Assembly (NCBI RefSeq): GCF_016863435.1
Contig: NZ_BOOW01000007.1
Span: 186,001-250,000 of the forward strand
Reading direction: 5' to 3'
Length of the DNA stretch: 64,000 nt
Origin: Sinosporangium siamense
GTDB lineage: Bacteria; Actinomycetota; Actinomycetes; Streptosporangiales; Streptosporangiaceae
Under the pieces are notes generated by a model. It saw nothing but the letters and a program-made list of their open reading frames with translations, searched no databases and was not told where the DNA came from. Shown here one piece after another: positions 37,031-46,282 of the stretch (positions are counted from its first letter, which is position 1; each line of letters starts with the position of its first letter). Position numbers and translations under genes: made by a program.

Positions 37031-39237
37031 GGCTCGGCCCTCGCGACGGTGACCCGCGCGTTGTAGTCGGGGATCCGCGCGTCGGGTGATCGCCGGACCG
37101 CGTCGAGCAGCACGTTGCCCTCGGGCCAGTGGATCTGCAGGTTGCCCGGCACGAGCGGCGCGCGCAACACCCGCCCGGTGAAGCTGCCCGCGGGCCCGCG
37201 CAGCTCGACCCGCGTGCCGTTGGGCAGCCCGAGCCGGTCGGCGTCGTAGGCGCTCATCAGCACGGCCTCGCGGGTCGCGCCGTTGAAGCCGTCGCGCCGC
37301 TCGTGGACCATGCTGTTGAACTGCTTGCCGCGCCGCGTCGCCACCATGAACGTCCCGTCGGGCCGCTCAAGCGCCGGCAACGCCACGGCGGAGAAGCGGC
37401 CACGCCCGTCGGGGGTCGCGAACTCGCCGTCCGGGCACAGGTGGCGTCCGCCGTACTGCACGTTGTCCCCGAAGGCCGACAGACCCGCGATGCCCGCATA
37501 GAACGGCACTGCCCGCTCGATGTCCCGCCGGATCTCGGCCGTGCCGGTGTATCGCACCTGCTCGGCCAGCTCGGGCCGGGTGCGCGCGGCCAGCTCGGTG
37601 AAGATCCGCCACTCGGGCCACGCCTCGCCGATGCGCGGCCCCTTCACCTCGGGGGAGAAGATCACCCTGCGTTCCGTGGAGGTCTCGGTGACCCCGCCCT
37701 CCATCTCGTAGCGGGTCTGCGCGGGCAGCAGCAGTACATCCCCCTCGTCGGACGGCACGAGCATCTGCGAGGACACCACGATGTCGATGTGCACGCGCAA
37801 CTTGAGCCGGGCCAGTGCCGTACGGCAGTAGCCGGGGTCGGGCAGGACCTCCAGGAAGTTGCCGCCCGAGGAGATGAGCACGTCGAGGTCGCGGGCGTGG
37901 GCCGCGTCGATCATGTCGGTCGCGGTGAGGCCGGGTGCGGTCGGCACCTCGAATCCCCACATGTCGGAGAACTTCTTGGCGTTCTCCTCCGTAATCGGCA
38001 AGCCGCCCGGCAGGCCCGTGGCGTATGCGCCCATCTCGGCGCCGCCCTGCACCCCGCTGTGCCCGCGGATCGGCATCAGCCCGCAGTGGTCGCGGCCCAC
38101 GAACCCCCTGGCCAGGGCGAGGTTCACGATCGCCCGCACATTGTCCTCGCCGTAGGTGTGCTGCGTGATGCCCATCGACCACACGAGCACCGCCGACTTC
38201 GCCTCGCCCAGCAGCCGCGCCAGCTCGAACATCTGCTGCCGGGTGGCCCCCGACAGGGCCTCCAGCTCCTCCCACGACTGCTCTTCGACGGCGCGCACCG
38301 CCTCGTCGAAGTCCCTCGTGTGCTTGTCCACGAACGTCTCGTCCACCCAGCCGTTCTCGACCAGGTGCTTCAGGACGCCGTTGAGGAAGCCGATGTCGCC
38401 GCCGACGTTCACCCCGAAGAAGTGGTCAGTGATCTTCGTGCCGAACACCGCGGACTCGGCGTTGGACGGCACCCAGTACTTGTCCATACCCGGTTCGCGG
38501 TAGGTGTTCACCATCGCGATCTGCGTTCCGGCCTTCTTCGCGTGGTACAGGTATTTCATCGCGACCGGCTGGTTGTTGGAGGGATTCGACCCGATGAAGA
38601 CGATCAGGTCGGATCCGATCCAGTCGGTGTAAGAGCAGGTCGTGGCGGCGGCCCCGATGGTCTCCTTCAGCGCCACCGTCGAGGGCGAGTGGCAGATCCG
38701 CGCCGCGTTGTCCACCGAGTTCGTGCCGAGCGCGCGGACCGCCTTCTGGGCGGCGAAGTAGTTCTCGTTCGGCACGCCGCGGCTCGTCAGATAGACCCCA
38801 AGCCGCGCGTCCCGCAAATGCCCCGCGGTGAGATCCAACGCCTCATCCCACCCGATACGCCGGAAACCGGCCTCACCCGCCCGGCGCACCATCGGGTACG
38901 GCAGACGCCCGAGTTCACGCAACTCCGCACTGCGTAGCCGCTCAAGCTCACCTGTGTCGGCGAGCACCCGGGGGTCCAAGGCGGGCATCGTGTTCAGATG
39001 GAGCAGACGGAGGCGGATGTTGCAGAGGTGGATCTCGTCCATGGTCCAGTCGCGCATGCCCTTGGTGCCGAGCGCACAGCCGTCACAAGTGCCCTGGTTG
39101 AGGATGCGCCAGGCGTAGCGCCGGTTGCCGCGCACCGAACGGAACGCCTTCCACAGCTCCATGTAGTTGTTGGGCTTACGCTCGCCAAGGCCGAAGGGCT
39201 TCCAACCGGCCCAGTTACGGGGGTCCAGACGCTTCAT
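37027..39237 (-). CDS. FdhF/YdeP-family molybdopterin oxidoreductase (formate dehydrogenase alpha-like)
   Basis: The protein has 736 residues. Near the N-terminus is NQGTCDGCALGTKGM with only two close Cys (C51, C54), so a classic four-Cys [4Fe-4S] ferredoxin motif is not evident, as in the YdeP subfamily. ARICHSPSTVALKETIGAAA holds the cysteine of the molybdenum region. Then come FIGSNPSNNQPVAMKYL, the MGD-binding segments (VWSMGITQHTYGEDNV, LMPIRGHSGVQGG) and the C-terminal MopB domain (LPNGTRVELRGPAGSFTG). Substrate is likely formate or a related small molecule. Translation is coupled to fdhD, which activates it. Confidence 0.85.
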   Translation of the reverse strand: MKRLDPRNWAGWKPFGLGERKPNNYMELWKAFRSVRGNRRYAWRILNQGTCDGCALGTKGMRDWTMDEIHLCNIRLRLLHLNTMPALDPRVLADTGELERLRSAELRELGRLPYPMVRRAGEAGFRRIGWDEALDLTAGHLRDARLGVYLTSRGVPNENYFAAQKAVRALGTNSVDNAARICHSPSTVALKETIGAAATTCSYTDWIGSDLIVFIGSNPSNNQPVAMKYLYHAKKAGTQIAMVNTYREPGMDKYWVPSNAESAVFGTKITDHFFGVNVGGDIGFLNGVLKHLVENGWVDETFVDKHTRDFDEAVRAVEEQSWEELEALSGATRQQMFELARLLGEAKSAVLVWSMGITQHTYGEDNVRAIVNLALARGFVGRDHCGLMPIRGHSGVQGGAEMGAYATGLPGGLPITEENAKKFSDMWGFEVPTAPGLTATDMIDAAHARDLDVLISSGGNFLEVLPDPGYCRTALARLKLRVHIDIVVSSQMLVPSDEGDVLLLPAQTRYEMEGGVTETSTERRVIFSPEVKGPRIGEAWPEWRIFTELAARTRPELAEQVRYTGTAEIRRDIERAVPFYAGIAGLSAFGDNVQYGGRHLCPDGEFATPDGRGRFSAVALPALERPDGTFMVATRRGKQFNSMVHERRDGFNGATREAVLMSAYDADRLGLPNGTRVELRGPAGSFTGRVLRAPLVPGNLQIHWPEGNVLLDAVRRSPDARIPDYNARVTVARAEP

Positions 39238-39767
39238 CGCGCTCTCCTCGCAGTGGTGCTCTAACCGCCATCATGCTCTGTCTGGAGGTCGTCGAGTAGT
39301 TTGCCCGGTTTGCTGAGGCGCTACCAGGGGGCCGAGGCCGTCCTGCCGGCTGCCGTGCGGGGGTGTCTCCGCCGGCGGGTTGCCGCCGGCGGGTCTCCGC
39401 TGGGGGCAAAATCCGTGCGCTCAGCGTGTCGTATGGGCTGAGAATGAAATCCGGGCGTTGAATGGATAGTGATTCCCGGACGAGCTCCAGATCAAATACA
39501 CCAAATACTCCATTACGGGCTTGACATTTTAGTGCGTTCCACGGTGGGTATGATTGGGGTGCCTGTCAGGTATCGGTCAGTCGATATTCGGGGGTGCCGG
39601 CCAATGGTTGAAACGCGTTCCCGCAGCGGCCTGTTAGGCGGGGCCGGCGGAGACCCGCATCAGACGGTGTGAGAGTTTCCCTTCAGTGAAGAGCGCCGAA
39701 GCCGGATGACACCCTTGCTCGGGCTTATTGGAGTTCGGCGGAAGGTGCGGGCGGGGAGAGCCTCGCC
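39238..39767. other. Intergenic region, no gene recognised
   Basis: This stretch follows the divergent start of the FdhF-like gene. Bases 39440-39560 are AT-richer than the surroundings (for example CAAATACACCAAATACTCC). They may carry promoters for the small frame at 39768 or a horizontal-transfer boundary. Short frames here have no coding character. Confidence 0.4.
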
Positions 39768-39902
39768 ATGGCGGAGGCCGTCGGCCACCGGTGGCCGACG
39801 CCCGCGGAACTCCGCGTGGCCTTCGCGGAGGAGCCGATCCTCCCCCTCGATCGGGAGATGATCGAAGAGTTCATCAAGGTCGGGGAGACGCTGTTCCCCT
39901 GA
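39768..39902 (+). CDS. Small 44-residue protein upstream of the Dcd-like membrane protein
   Basis: ATG 39768 follows GGGGAGAG by 7-8 nt and the frame ends at TGA 39900-39902. The peptide is acidic and helical (PAELRVAFAEEPILPLD, then EMIEEFIKVGETLFP) with no membrane segment. It lies 24 bp before the Dcd-like gene on the same strand. Size, ribosome site and spacing suggest a real gene, perhaps a regulator, inhibitor or antitoxin of the next protein. No family was recognised. Confidence 0.45.
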   Translation: MAEAVGHRWPTPAELRVAFAEEPILPLDREMIEEFIKVGETLFP

Positions 39903-39926
39903 CGGCCTCAGAGAGCGGCACCTCAT

Positions 39927-40835
39927 ATGGCGTTTCTCACCGGTGTGGAGATCAGGCGGAGAATCGACCTCGGAGACATCGAGATCCGGTCGTTGGACTC
40001 CAATGAGCAGTTCCATATGGATTCGCAGGTCACGGAGGACTCCATCGACCTGCGGCTCGCCCCCGCCGCGCTCAGGCTGCGGCCCGGCGTGGAGAGGCTC
40101 GACTATCTCCACGACAATCTCGACCTGGCCTATGAGGAGATGCAGATCCCCGCCGAGGGATATGACCTGCTGCCATTGCAGCCGCTCATCACGCACACCC
40201 TTGAGGCCGTCTGCTTTCCGGACGACCTCATCGGCCTCGTCGTGACCCGCAGCACGTTCGCGCGGATGGGGATCATCGTCAACTGCATGGCCCCGAAGTT
40301 CGCCATCGGCATCCGCTGGGCGTTCCCTTTGCAGCTGGTGAATCTTTCCGGGGTGCCGGTGCGGGTCTATCCCTATGCGCCGGTGGCCCAGTTGCTCATC
40401 TCCGAGGTCACCGGCGTCCGGGTCGGCTATAGAGGGAAATTTCAGGACACGTATAGTCCCATACCTCCACGCATCAGCGACCGCGAGCGGCGAACCTTGA
40501 GCAACCTCAACCCAGACTCGGTAAATCGCACATTTCATATTATTAAGCGAGACGCGGCCTCTAGGAACGATGGGGAACCACGAGCCTCCCGCAGCCGACA
40601 GGAGCCGGCTCCGCTCGGCGAAAAGCGGAAAATCGCAAGAAGAGTGGCGGTCGCCGTGCTCGGTGTCCTCAGTGCGCTCGGGTTTGGCGTCTGCGGCAAC
40701 GTCCTCGCCGGCGGTTCGATGTCGTATTGGCAGGGGGTGTCAGTGTTCCTGCTGTTCGTCCTGAGTTCAGCGGCCTCCTCGGCCGCCTACGTGGCCCAGG
40801 CCTACTGGTCCAAGCGCGACCAGATCTTTGAATAG
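39927..40835 (+). CDS. dCTP deaminase/dUTPase-fold protein fused to two C-terminal membrane helices
   Basis: The protein has 302 residues. Residues 1-170 follow the Dcd/Dut trimer fold: EDSIDLRL (37-44, compare GSVDVRL), then LVVTRSTFARMGIIV (105-118, compare the Dcd GRSSLARLG loop), and WAFPLQLVNLSG (131-142). In E. coli Dcd the last block is CIVLEFYN with the catalytic Glu138; here that position is Gln136. A linker (170-235, rich in Arg, Ser and Asn) leads to two helices (about 239-261 and 268-292). Typical Dcd enzymes are about 190 residues and soluble. dCTP deaminases and dUTPases act as nucleotide-depleting antiviral proteins in bacteria, so a nucleotide-sensing membrane effector is possible. 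Enzymatic deamination is doubtful. Confidence 0.7.
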   Translation: MAFLTGVEIRRRIDLGDIEIRSLDSNEQFHMDSQVTEDSIDLRLAPAALRLRPGVERLDYLHDNLDLAYEEMQIPAEGYDLLPLQPLITHTLEAVCFPDDLIGLVVTRSTFARMGIIVNCMAPKFAIGIRWAFPLQLVNLSGVPVRVYPYAPVAQLLISEVTGVRVGYRGKFQDTYSPIPPRISDRERRTLSNLNPDSVNRTFHIIKRDAASRNDGEPRASRSRQEPAPLGEKRKIARRVAVAVLGVLSALGFGVCGNVLAGGSMSYWQGVSVFLLFVLSSAASSAAYVAQAYWSKRDQIFE

Positions 40836-41108
40836 CGCGCGACGGACCGCGGAGGGGTGCTTTCCAGTGCGACGGCGGGCTTTGAGATCGTCAGTCGTGG
40901 AACAACGGGGACGGCAAGGGTAGGAGTGTGGCCAGGCGGGTGATCGTCCGGTAGTTAAGGGCTGGTTTGGAGGGCTTTGCCGTACGGCGGGGTGGGGATT
41001 GGCGGTTGTGGGTCACCATCGTGTCCGTCTGTAAGGTGTCGAGAAGTTTGCCCTGTTCATTGGGGAGTTCGGGCGCGGGATCCGGTTTCACTGGGGGAGA
41101 ATAAGCAC

Positions 41109-41939
41109 GTGGCTGATTTGCCGTACACCGATCTCGACCGTCCGCCGCTGTCCGAAGCGGCGCTCAACCGTGCCCTTGTGCGTCCCGGAGGGGTGTGGAC
41201 CGGCATCACCGTCGTTCCGCGCACGGGGTCCACCAACGCCGATCTCGCGCAGGCCGTCAGAGGCGGCGGCAAAGAGGGGCAGGTGCTCATCGCCGAGGCT
41301 CAGGCGGCCGGGCGTGGGCGGCTGGGCCGTTCGTGGGTGTCCCCGCCGAGATCGGGGCTCGCGATCTCGATGGTGTTGCGGCCCGATGTGCCGGTGGCGC
41401 GTCACGGATGGTTGCCGCTGCTGGTGGGCCTGGCGGCGGCGACGGCGGTGCGGCGGCTCGGTGAGATCGACGTGCGCCTGAAGTGGCCCAACGACCTGCT
41501 CGTCGACGAGCGCAAGCTCGCCGGGGTGCTGGCCGAGCGGGTCGACTCGTGCGTGGTCATCGGCATCGGCCTCAACGTGACCCTAAGGCCCGACGAGCTG
41601 CCGGTGCCGACCGCGACCTCCCTCGCGATCGAGGAGGCCGCCTGCGTGGACCGTGAGCCGCTGGCGAAGGCCATCCTGCGTGACATCGAGGAGACCTATC
41701 GCGACTGGATCGCCGCCGACGGCGACGCCGACGCGAGCGGGCTGCGCGCGGCCTGCCTGGCGGCCACCGCCACGATCGGGCGCGACATCAGAGTGGAGCT
41801 GCCCGGCGAGCGCATGCTGATCGGCCGCGCCACCGGCATCGACTCATCCGGCCAGCTCCTCGTGACCACGGCGGACGGCAGGGAGCACTCGCTGAGCGCC
41901 GGCGACGTCGTGCACGTGCGCCCGGCTCCGGCCACATAA
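41109..41939 (+). CDS. birA: Biotin-[acetyl-CoA-carboxylase] ligase
   Basis: The protein has 276 residues from GTG 41109. The ligase core shows TGSTNADLAQAV, the biotinyl-AMP loop AAGRGRLGRSWVSPP (with GRGRxGR), LKWPNDLLVDERKLAGVLAE and GIGLNV. A C-terminal SH3-like domain (about 225-270; GRATGIDSSGQLLV) follows. No N-terminal helix-turn-helix is present, so it is a monofunctional ligase (no repressor role). It charges the biotin carrier of carboxylases such as the pccB partner. Confidence 0.94.
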   Translation: MADLPYTDLDRPPLSEAALNRALVRPGGVWTGITVVPRTGSTNADLAQAVRGGGKEGQVLIAEAQAAGRGRLGRSWVSPPRSGLAISMVLRPDVPVARHGWLPLLVGLAAATAVRRLGEIDVRLKWPNDLLVDERKLAGVLAERVDSCVVIGIGLNVTLRPDELPVPTATSLAIEEAACVDREPLAKAILRDIEETYRDWIAADGDADASGLRAACLAATATIGRDIRVELPGERMLIGRATGIDSSGQLLVTTADGREHSLSAGDVVHVRPAPAT

Positions 41940-42174
41940 GGCGCCCCGGGCGCATAACCCTGGGCTCATAAGACGCCCGGGGCATGCAGGGCGCTTCATC
42001 CCCACAAGGCGCCACGCCGGGGCACAACGCCCAAAGGAGGCGTGACCGAGGACCGCGCACGGAGGGGCCTTCGCACCGGGCGCCTTAGCCGGGCCCATAA
42101 CCCGCGCCGGGCGCGAGGTTTCTCTGTGGCGGATCCCGTGGCGGCGAACGCAGTGCCGTGCCACGATTTGCGCC

Positions 42175-42714
42175 ATGGGTCTGCCTGATCGCCACCTCGC
42201 CGCGGGGGAGGAGCGCGTCCGCTCCTTCCAGCCTCACTGGAAGTGTCTCGTGGGGCCGTTCATCGCGCTGGTGCTGATCGCCCTCGGGTCGGGGGTGGCG
42301 CTCTACGTCATCCCGTCCGACTTCGAATACGCCCTCTACGGGCGGGTCGGCGTGGTCGTGCTGGCCGTCATTCTGATGACCATCTGGGCCTTCGTGCCCT
42401 ATCTCCAGTGGAAGAACACGGCCTACACCCTCACCACCCACAGATTCACGATCAGCAGCGGTGTGCTCGGCAAGTCCACCGACGAGGTCCCCCTCAACAA
42501 GGTCAACACCGTCAGCTCCGGCCAGAGCCTCCTTGAGCGCATGCTGGGCTGCGGCACGCTCACGGTCGAGTCGGCGGGGGAGCAGGGGCGGCTCGCGCTT
42601 CGCGATATCCCGAGGATCCAGGATGTGCGGGCCGAGTTCTTTCGTCTCGTGGAGGACGCCGGCGACGATGACGAGGACGCCGCGGAAGAGAGGACCGATC
42701 GGCCGGTGCCATAG
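42175..42714 (+). CDS. Bacterial PH (bPH2/YdbS-like) membrane protein
   Basis: The protein has 179 residues. Two membrane helices (about 25-45 and 58-80; CLVGPFIALVLIALGSGVAL, VGVVVLAVILMTIWAFV) precede a PH-like domain. The domain contains YTLTTHRFTISSGVLGKSTDEVPLNKV and IDxV-type strands, ending with an acidic tail. This is the YdbS family of unknown membrane-lipid or envelope function. It is followed by the adenylate cyclase with a 23-bp gap, so the two are probably co-transcribed. Confidence 0.85.
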   Translation: MGLPDRHLAAGEERVRSFQPHWKCLVGPFIALVLIALGSGVALYVIPSDFEYALYGRVGVVVLAVILMTIWAFVPYLQWKNTAYTLTTHRFTISSGVLGKSTDEVPLNKVNTVSSGQSLLERMLGCGTLTVESAGEQGRLALRDIPRIQDVRAEFFRLVEDAGDDDEDAAEERTDRPVP

Positions 42715-42737
42715 CCTTGCGGGCTGGGGGGAGGTCC

Positions 42738-43742
42738 ATGGGCGGAGCCGATGAGGAGGGCCGGGAGGCGGCGCAGCGTGTCAGGCGCCTGCTCGGCGGC
42801 CCCCCGGCGCGCCACACCCGGGCCCAGGTGGCTGAGCTGTCCGGCGTGTCGCCCGAGCTCGCCGAGCGCATCTGGCGTGCCCTCGGGTTCGCCTCGGTGG
42901 CTCAGGGGGCCGTGGCCTTCACCGACGCCGACGTGGCCGCGCTCAAGCGTGTGCGGGCCATGATGCAGGACGATCTGTTCGACGAGGTCGCGGTGATCCG
43001 CATGGCCCGTGCCCTCGGCCGCACCACCTCCAGGCTTGCGCAGTGGCAGGCCGAGATCATGATGGGCGCGCTGATCGCGCCCGGGCGGCACGACGGCGAG
43101 GCCGTCGACCTCGATCACGTGCTCGACACCTCCCGCCGTCTCCTGCCCGACTTCGAGCAGGTGCTCATCCACGTGTGGCGGGCGCAACTCGCCGCGGCCG
43201 GCACCAGGTTGCTCACCATCGTCGGGCCCGACGACGAGTCGGCGGGGCCGCGCCGCCCGGTCATCGCGGTGGGTTTCGCGGACCTTGTCTCGTTCACCCA
43301 GCATGCCCGGGAGCTTGATGAATACGGGCTGGGCGAGCTGGTCGAGGGGTTCGAGGGGCGTGCCGCCGACGTGGTCGCGGCGCGCGGGGCGCGCCTGGTG
43401 AAGACCCTGGGGGACGAGGTGCTCTTCACGGCCGCCGACCCGGCGGTCGCCGCAGAGGTCGCCTTCGACCTGCTGGAAGCCGTCAAGGAGGCGGGGGACG
43501 GCCCGGATGTGCGGGTCGGACTGGCCTACGGGCCGGTCCTTCCGGTCATGGGCGACGTTTTCGGCACGACGGTGAACCTCGCGGCCCGCCTCACCGCCAT
43601 CGCCCGCCCCGGCACGGTCCTGGTGGACGAGCCGCTGGCGAAGGCGGTCGAGGGCACGGCCGGCATCGAGGTCCATCGCATCCGGCGCAGACCGGCCCGC
43701 GGGCTCGGAGTGGTCCAGCCCTATGTGCTCCGGCGCACCTGA
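42738..43742 (+). CDS. Class III adenylate cyclase with N-terminal regulatory domain
   Basis: The protein has 334 residues from ATG 42738 (GGGGGAGG upstream). The N-terminal 150 residues resemble the regulatory domain of the mycobacterial pH-sensing cyclase Rv1264 (helix-turn-helix-like FTDADVAALKRVRAM). The catalytic domain has the first metal Asp in FADLVSFT (about residue 182), the second in LGDEVLFT (about 226), and VNLAARL with the transition-state Asn and Arg (about 280). It makes cAMP, presumably in response to an intracellular signal. It overlaps no neighbour and lies downstream of the PH-domain gene. Confidence 0.9.
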   Translation: MGGADEEGREAAQRVRRLLGGPPARHTRAQVAELSGVSPELAERIWRALGFASVAQGAVAFTDADVAALKRVRAMMQDDLFDEVAVIRMARALGRTTSRLAQWQAEIMMGALIAPGRHDGEAVDLDHVLDTSRRLLPDFEQVLIHVWRAQLAAAGTRLLTIVGPDDESAGPRRPVIAVGFADLVSFTQHARELDEYGLGELVEGFEGRAADVVAARGARLVKTLGDEVLFTAADPAVAAEVAFDLLEAVKEAGDGPDVRVGLAYGPVLPVMGDVFGTTVNLAARLTAIARPGTVLVDEPLAKAVEGTAGIEVHRIRRRPARGLGVVQPYVLRRT

Positions 43743-43984
43743 CCACACATGTGTGCGGGCCCCGCGGCTTAGGGCACAGGCCTGGGGTAGGACCACGTGG
43801 TGAGTCGGCTGGCTGGAACTATGTGGGGGAATACCGTTGAAATCTATACTTCGATACTGGTGTGGCCGGTAATGCCATTTGACACTCCTGGGATGGCATC
43901 GCAGACCGCGCCGCGTGCTTCCGCGTGACACAAGGATGTGCCGCGCCGGAGGGTCGACCGATTCGGAAGGTTAGGTGTGTGGGG

Positions 43985-45070
43985 ATGCCATACGAAGTGC
44001 AGGGAGTCATTGCACGTGGCAAGGGCGAAGCCGTCTCCTTGGAGACCGTGCTCGTGCCCGACCCTGGCCCGGGTGAGGCGGTGGTGAACGTCCAGGCGTG
44101 CGGCGTGTGCCACACCGACCTGCACTACCGCGAGGGCGGAATCAGCGACGACTACCCATTCCTCCTGGGCCACGAGGCCGCCGGTGTCGTCGAGGCCGTC
44201 GGGCCCGGCGTCACCTCCGTTTCCCCGGGCGACTACGTGATCCTCAACTGGCGGGCGGTATGCGGCGACTGCCGCGCCTGTAAGCGCGGCCGCCCCTGGT
44301 ATTGCTTCAACACCCACAACGCCGCCCAGAAGATGACCCTGAGCGACGGCACTCCGCTCAGCCCCGCGCTCGGCATCGGCGCCTTCGCGGAGAAGACCCT
44401 GGTCGCCGCCGGTCAGTGCACCAAGGTCGACCCCGCGGCCTCACCCGCCGCCGCCGGGCTGCTCGGGTGCGGCATCATGGCCGGCATCGGCGCCGCGATC
44501 AACACCGGCGGCGTCACCCGGGGCGACTCGGTCGCGGTCATCGGCTGCGGTGGCGTGGGCAGCGCCGCCGTGCTGGGTTCCGCCCTCGCCGGGGCGAGCA
44601 AGATCATCGCAGTCGACATCGACGACAGGAAGCTCGCCTGGGCCCGCGAGTTCGGCGCCACCCACACCGTCAACTCCGCCGCGGTCGACCCGGTCGAGGC
44701 CATCCGCGAGCTGACCGACGGCAACGGCGCCGACGTCGTCGTGGAGGCGGTCGGCCGTCCCGAGACCTACAAGCAGGCGTTCTACGCCCGCGACCTGGCC
44801 GGCACCGTCGTGCTCGTCGGCGTGCCGACCCCCGAGATGACCTTGGATCTGCCGCTGCTGGACGTGTTCGGGCGCGGCGGCGCGCTGAAGTCCTCGTGGT
44901 ACGGCGACTGCCTGCCGAGCCGCGACTTCCCCATGCTGATCGACCTCTACATGCAGGGCAGGCTCAACCTCGACGGCTTCGTCACCGAGACCATCGGCCT
45001 GTCGCAGGTCGAGGAGGCGTTCGCCAAGATGCACCGTGGCGAGGTGCTGCGCTCGGTGGTGGTCCTGTGA
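43985..45070 (+). CDS. S-(hydroxymethyl)mycothiol dehydrogenase (formaldehyde detoxification)
   Basis: The protein has 361 residues, a zinc-dependent medium-chain dehydrogenase. Catalytic zinc ligands are C39 ([10 protein letters not shown]), H63-E64 (LLGHEAAG) and a later Cys. The structural zinc lobe is C93, C96, C99 and C107 ([15 protein letters not shown]). The nucleotide site is [12 protein letters not shown]. The sequence and its pairing with the next gene identify the mycothiol-dependent formaldehyde dehydrogenase (FadH/MscR) that oxidises S-hydroxymethyl-mycothiol with NAD. Presence of this gene implies that the organism makes mycothiol. Confidence 0.9.
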   Translation: MPYEVQGVIARGKGEAVSLETVLVPDPGPGEAVVNVQACGVCHTDLHYREGGISDDYPFLLGHEAAGVVEAVGPGVTSVSPGDYVILNWRAVCGDCRACKRGRPWYCFNTHNAAQKMTLSDGTPLSPALGIGAFAEKTLVAAGQCTKVDPAASPAAAGLLGCGIMAGIGAAINTGGVTRGDSVAVIGCGGVGSAAVLGSALAGASKIIAVDIDDRKLAWAREFGATHTVNSAAVDPVEAIRELTDGNGADVVVEAVGRPETYKQAFYARDLAGTVVLVGVPTPEMTLDLPLLDVFGRGGALKSSWYGDCLPSRDFPMLIDLYMQGRLNLDGFVTETIGLSQVEEAFAKMHRGEVLRSVVVL

Positions 45071-45687
45071 TCGGCAAGGTGGTGACCTCGGGCACCTTCA
45101 CCCTCGACGGCGGCACCTGGGACGTCGACAACAACGTCTGGCTGGTCGGGTCGGACGAAGAGGCCCTCGTGGTCGACGCCGCCCACGACGCGCCCGCCAT
45201 CCTCGCCGCCCTGGCGGGCAGGAGGCTGACGGCGATCGTGTGCACCCACGCCCACAACGACCACATCAACGCCGCCCGCGAGCTCGCCGAGGCCACCGGC
45301 GCTCCCATCCTGCTGCACCCGGCCGACCAGCCGCTGTGGGAGATGGTCTACGGTACGGCGGTGCCGTACGAGCCTCTCGCGGACGGCGACGAGCTGTCGG
45401 CCGGCGGGGTGCGGCTGCGGGTGCTGCACACCCCGGGGCACGCACCGGGGGCCGTGTGCCTGCATGCGCCGGAGCTTGGCGTGGTCTTCAGCGGCGACAC
45501 GCTGTTTCAGGGCGGGCCGGGGGCCACGGGGCGGTCGTTCTCGTCGTTCGACACGATCGTCGACTCGATCCGGGAGAAGCTGCTCACGCTTCCGGTGGAG
45601 ACGGTGGTGCACACCGGGCACGGCGACTCCACCACGATCGGCGACGAGGCCCCTCATCTCCAGGAGTGGATCTCCCGGGGGCACTGA
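45067..45687 (+). CDS. Metallo-beta-lactamase-fold hydrolase paired with mycothiol dehydrogenase
   Basis: The protein has 206 residues and starts at GTG 45067 in a GTGA overlap. Metal-binding motifs are [10 protein letters not shown] (HxHxDH), [23 protein letters not shown] and HTGHGDST. It probably hydrolyses S-formylmycothiol or another thioester produced by the dehydrogenase, completing formaldehyde oxidation to formate. The two genes commonly occur together in actinobacteria. Confidence 0.88.
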   Translation: MIGKVVTSGTFTLDGGTWDVDNNVWLVGSDEEALVVDAAHDAPAILAALAGRRLTAIVCTHAHNDHINAARELAEATGAPILLHPADQPLWEMVYGTAVPYEPLADGDELSAGGVRLRVLHTPGHAPGAVCLHAPELGVVFSGDTLFQGGPGATGRSFSSFDTIVDSIREKLLTLPVETVVHTGHGDSTTIGDEAPHLQEWISRGH

Positions 45688-46002
45688 GACACGCGGATTC
45701 GGGAGTGTGTTTTACGACACATTTTTCTTACCTCCCGAGCCGCCCAAACTATGGTTAGCCTGCGCTTACTCCTTAATTTCCCGCCGTTCCGACGTGATCG
45801 TCCGGCCGGAAAAGCGATCTTGCCGGAGTAAGCGGAGGCTCTCCTATTTTCAGCGGTGACCGGCGCCAATTGCCGATCGTTTTCCGGGCGCCCCCGTGAT
45901 CGAATTGGGGGATCTTGAGCCCCGCCGATCTCGCGTGAAACTCGACGTCGCGCGAGCGTGTGTGCGGCACGGCGGGGACCCGGAGGATTGTGCCGGCAGC
46001 AC
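45688..46002. other. Intergenic region, no gene recognised
   Basis: The 315-bp stretch from the end of the hydrolase to the iron boxes contains only an AT-rich patch around 45710-45780 and no gene with coding character. Confidence 0.4.
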
Positions 46003-46052
46003 ATAGGTTAGCCTAACCAAATCGATGGTATCTTAGGCATGCCTAACCTAAG
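46003..46052. promoter_or_regulatory. Two IdeR/DtxR-type iron boxes upstream of bfd-bfr
   Basis: Box 1, around 46003-46021, contains GGTTAGCCTAACC and matches the 19-bp consensus TTAGGTTAGGCTAACCTAA at 16 positions. Box 2, 46033-46051, contains the palindrome TTAGGCATGCCTAA and matches at 15. The two boxes are about 30 bp apart. They lie just before the iron-storage genes, which in mycobacteria are iron-activated through IdeR. Confidence 0.8.
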
Positions 46053-46084
46053 GGCTTTCCTGGTGGGGGAGATCGGCCAACCCT

Positions 46085-46264
46085 ATGTATGTCTGTGTCT
46101 GCCGCGCAGTGACCGAGAACGAGGTCCACGACTGCATCGCGGCCGGTGCCCGCAGCGCGAAGCAGATTCGCGACACCACGGGCGCCGGGAGCGACTGTGC
46201 CACCTGCGTGCGAAAGATCTGTGCGATGCTGAAGCGGTCTGAGGAATTGATTTCCACCGCATAG
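46085..46264 (+). CDS. bfd: Bacterioferritin-associated ferredoxin
   Basis: The protein has 59 residues. The [2Fe-2S] ligands are C4, C6, C38 and C41 (MYVCVCRAV and GSDCATCVRK), the Bfd/BFD-like arrangement. It transfers electrons to bacterioferritin to reduce and release stored iron. It lies 18 bp before bfr on the same strand, under the iron boxes. The longer upstream frame from 46039 is in another phase and is not the gene. Confidence 0.85.
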   Translation: MYVCVCRAVTENEVHDCIAAGARSAKQIRDTTGAGSDCATCVRKICAMLKRSEELISTA

Positions 46265-46282
46265 CACGAGGGGCCCGTTGTC

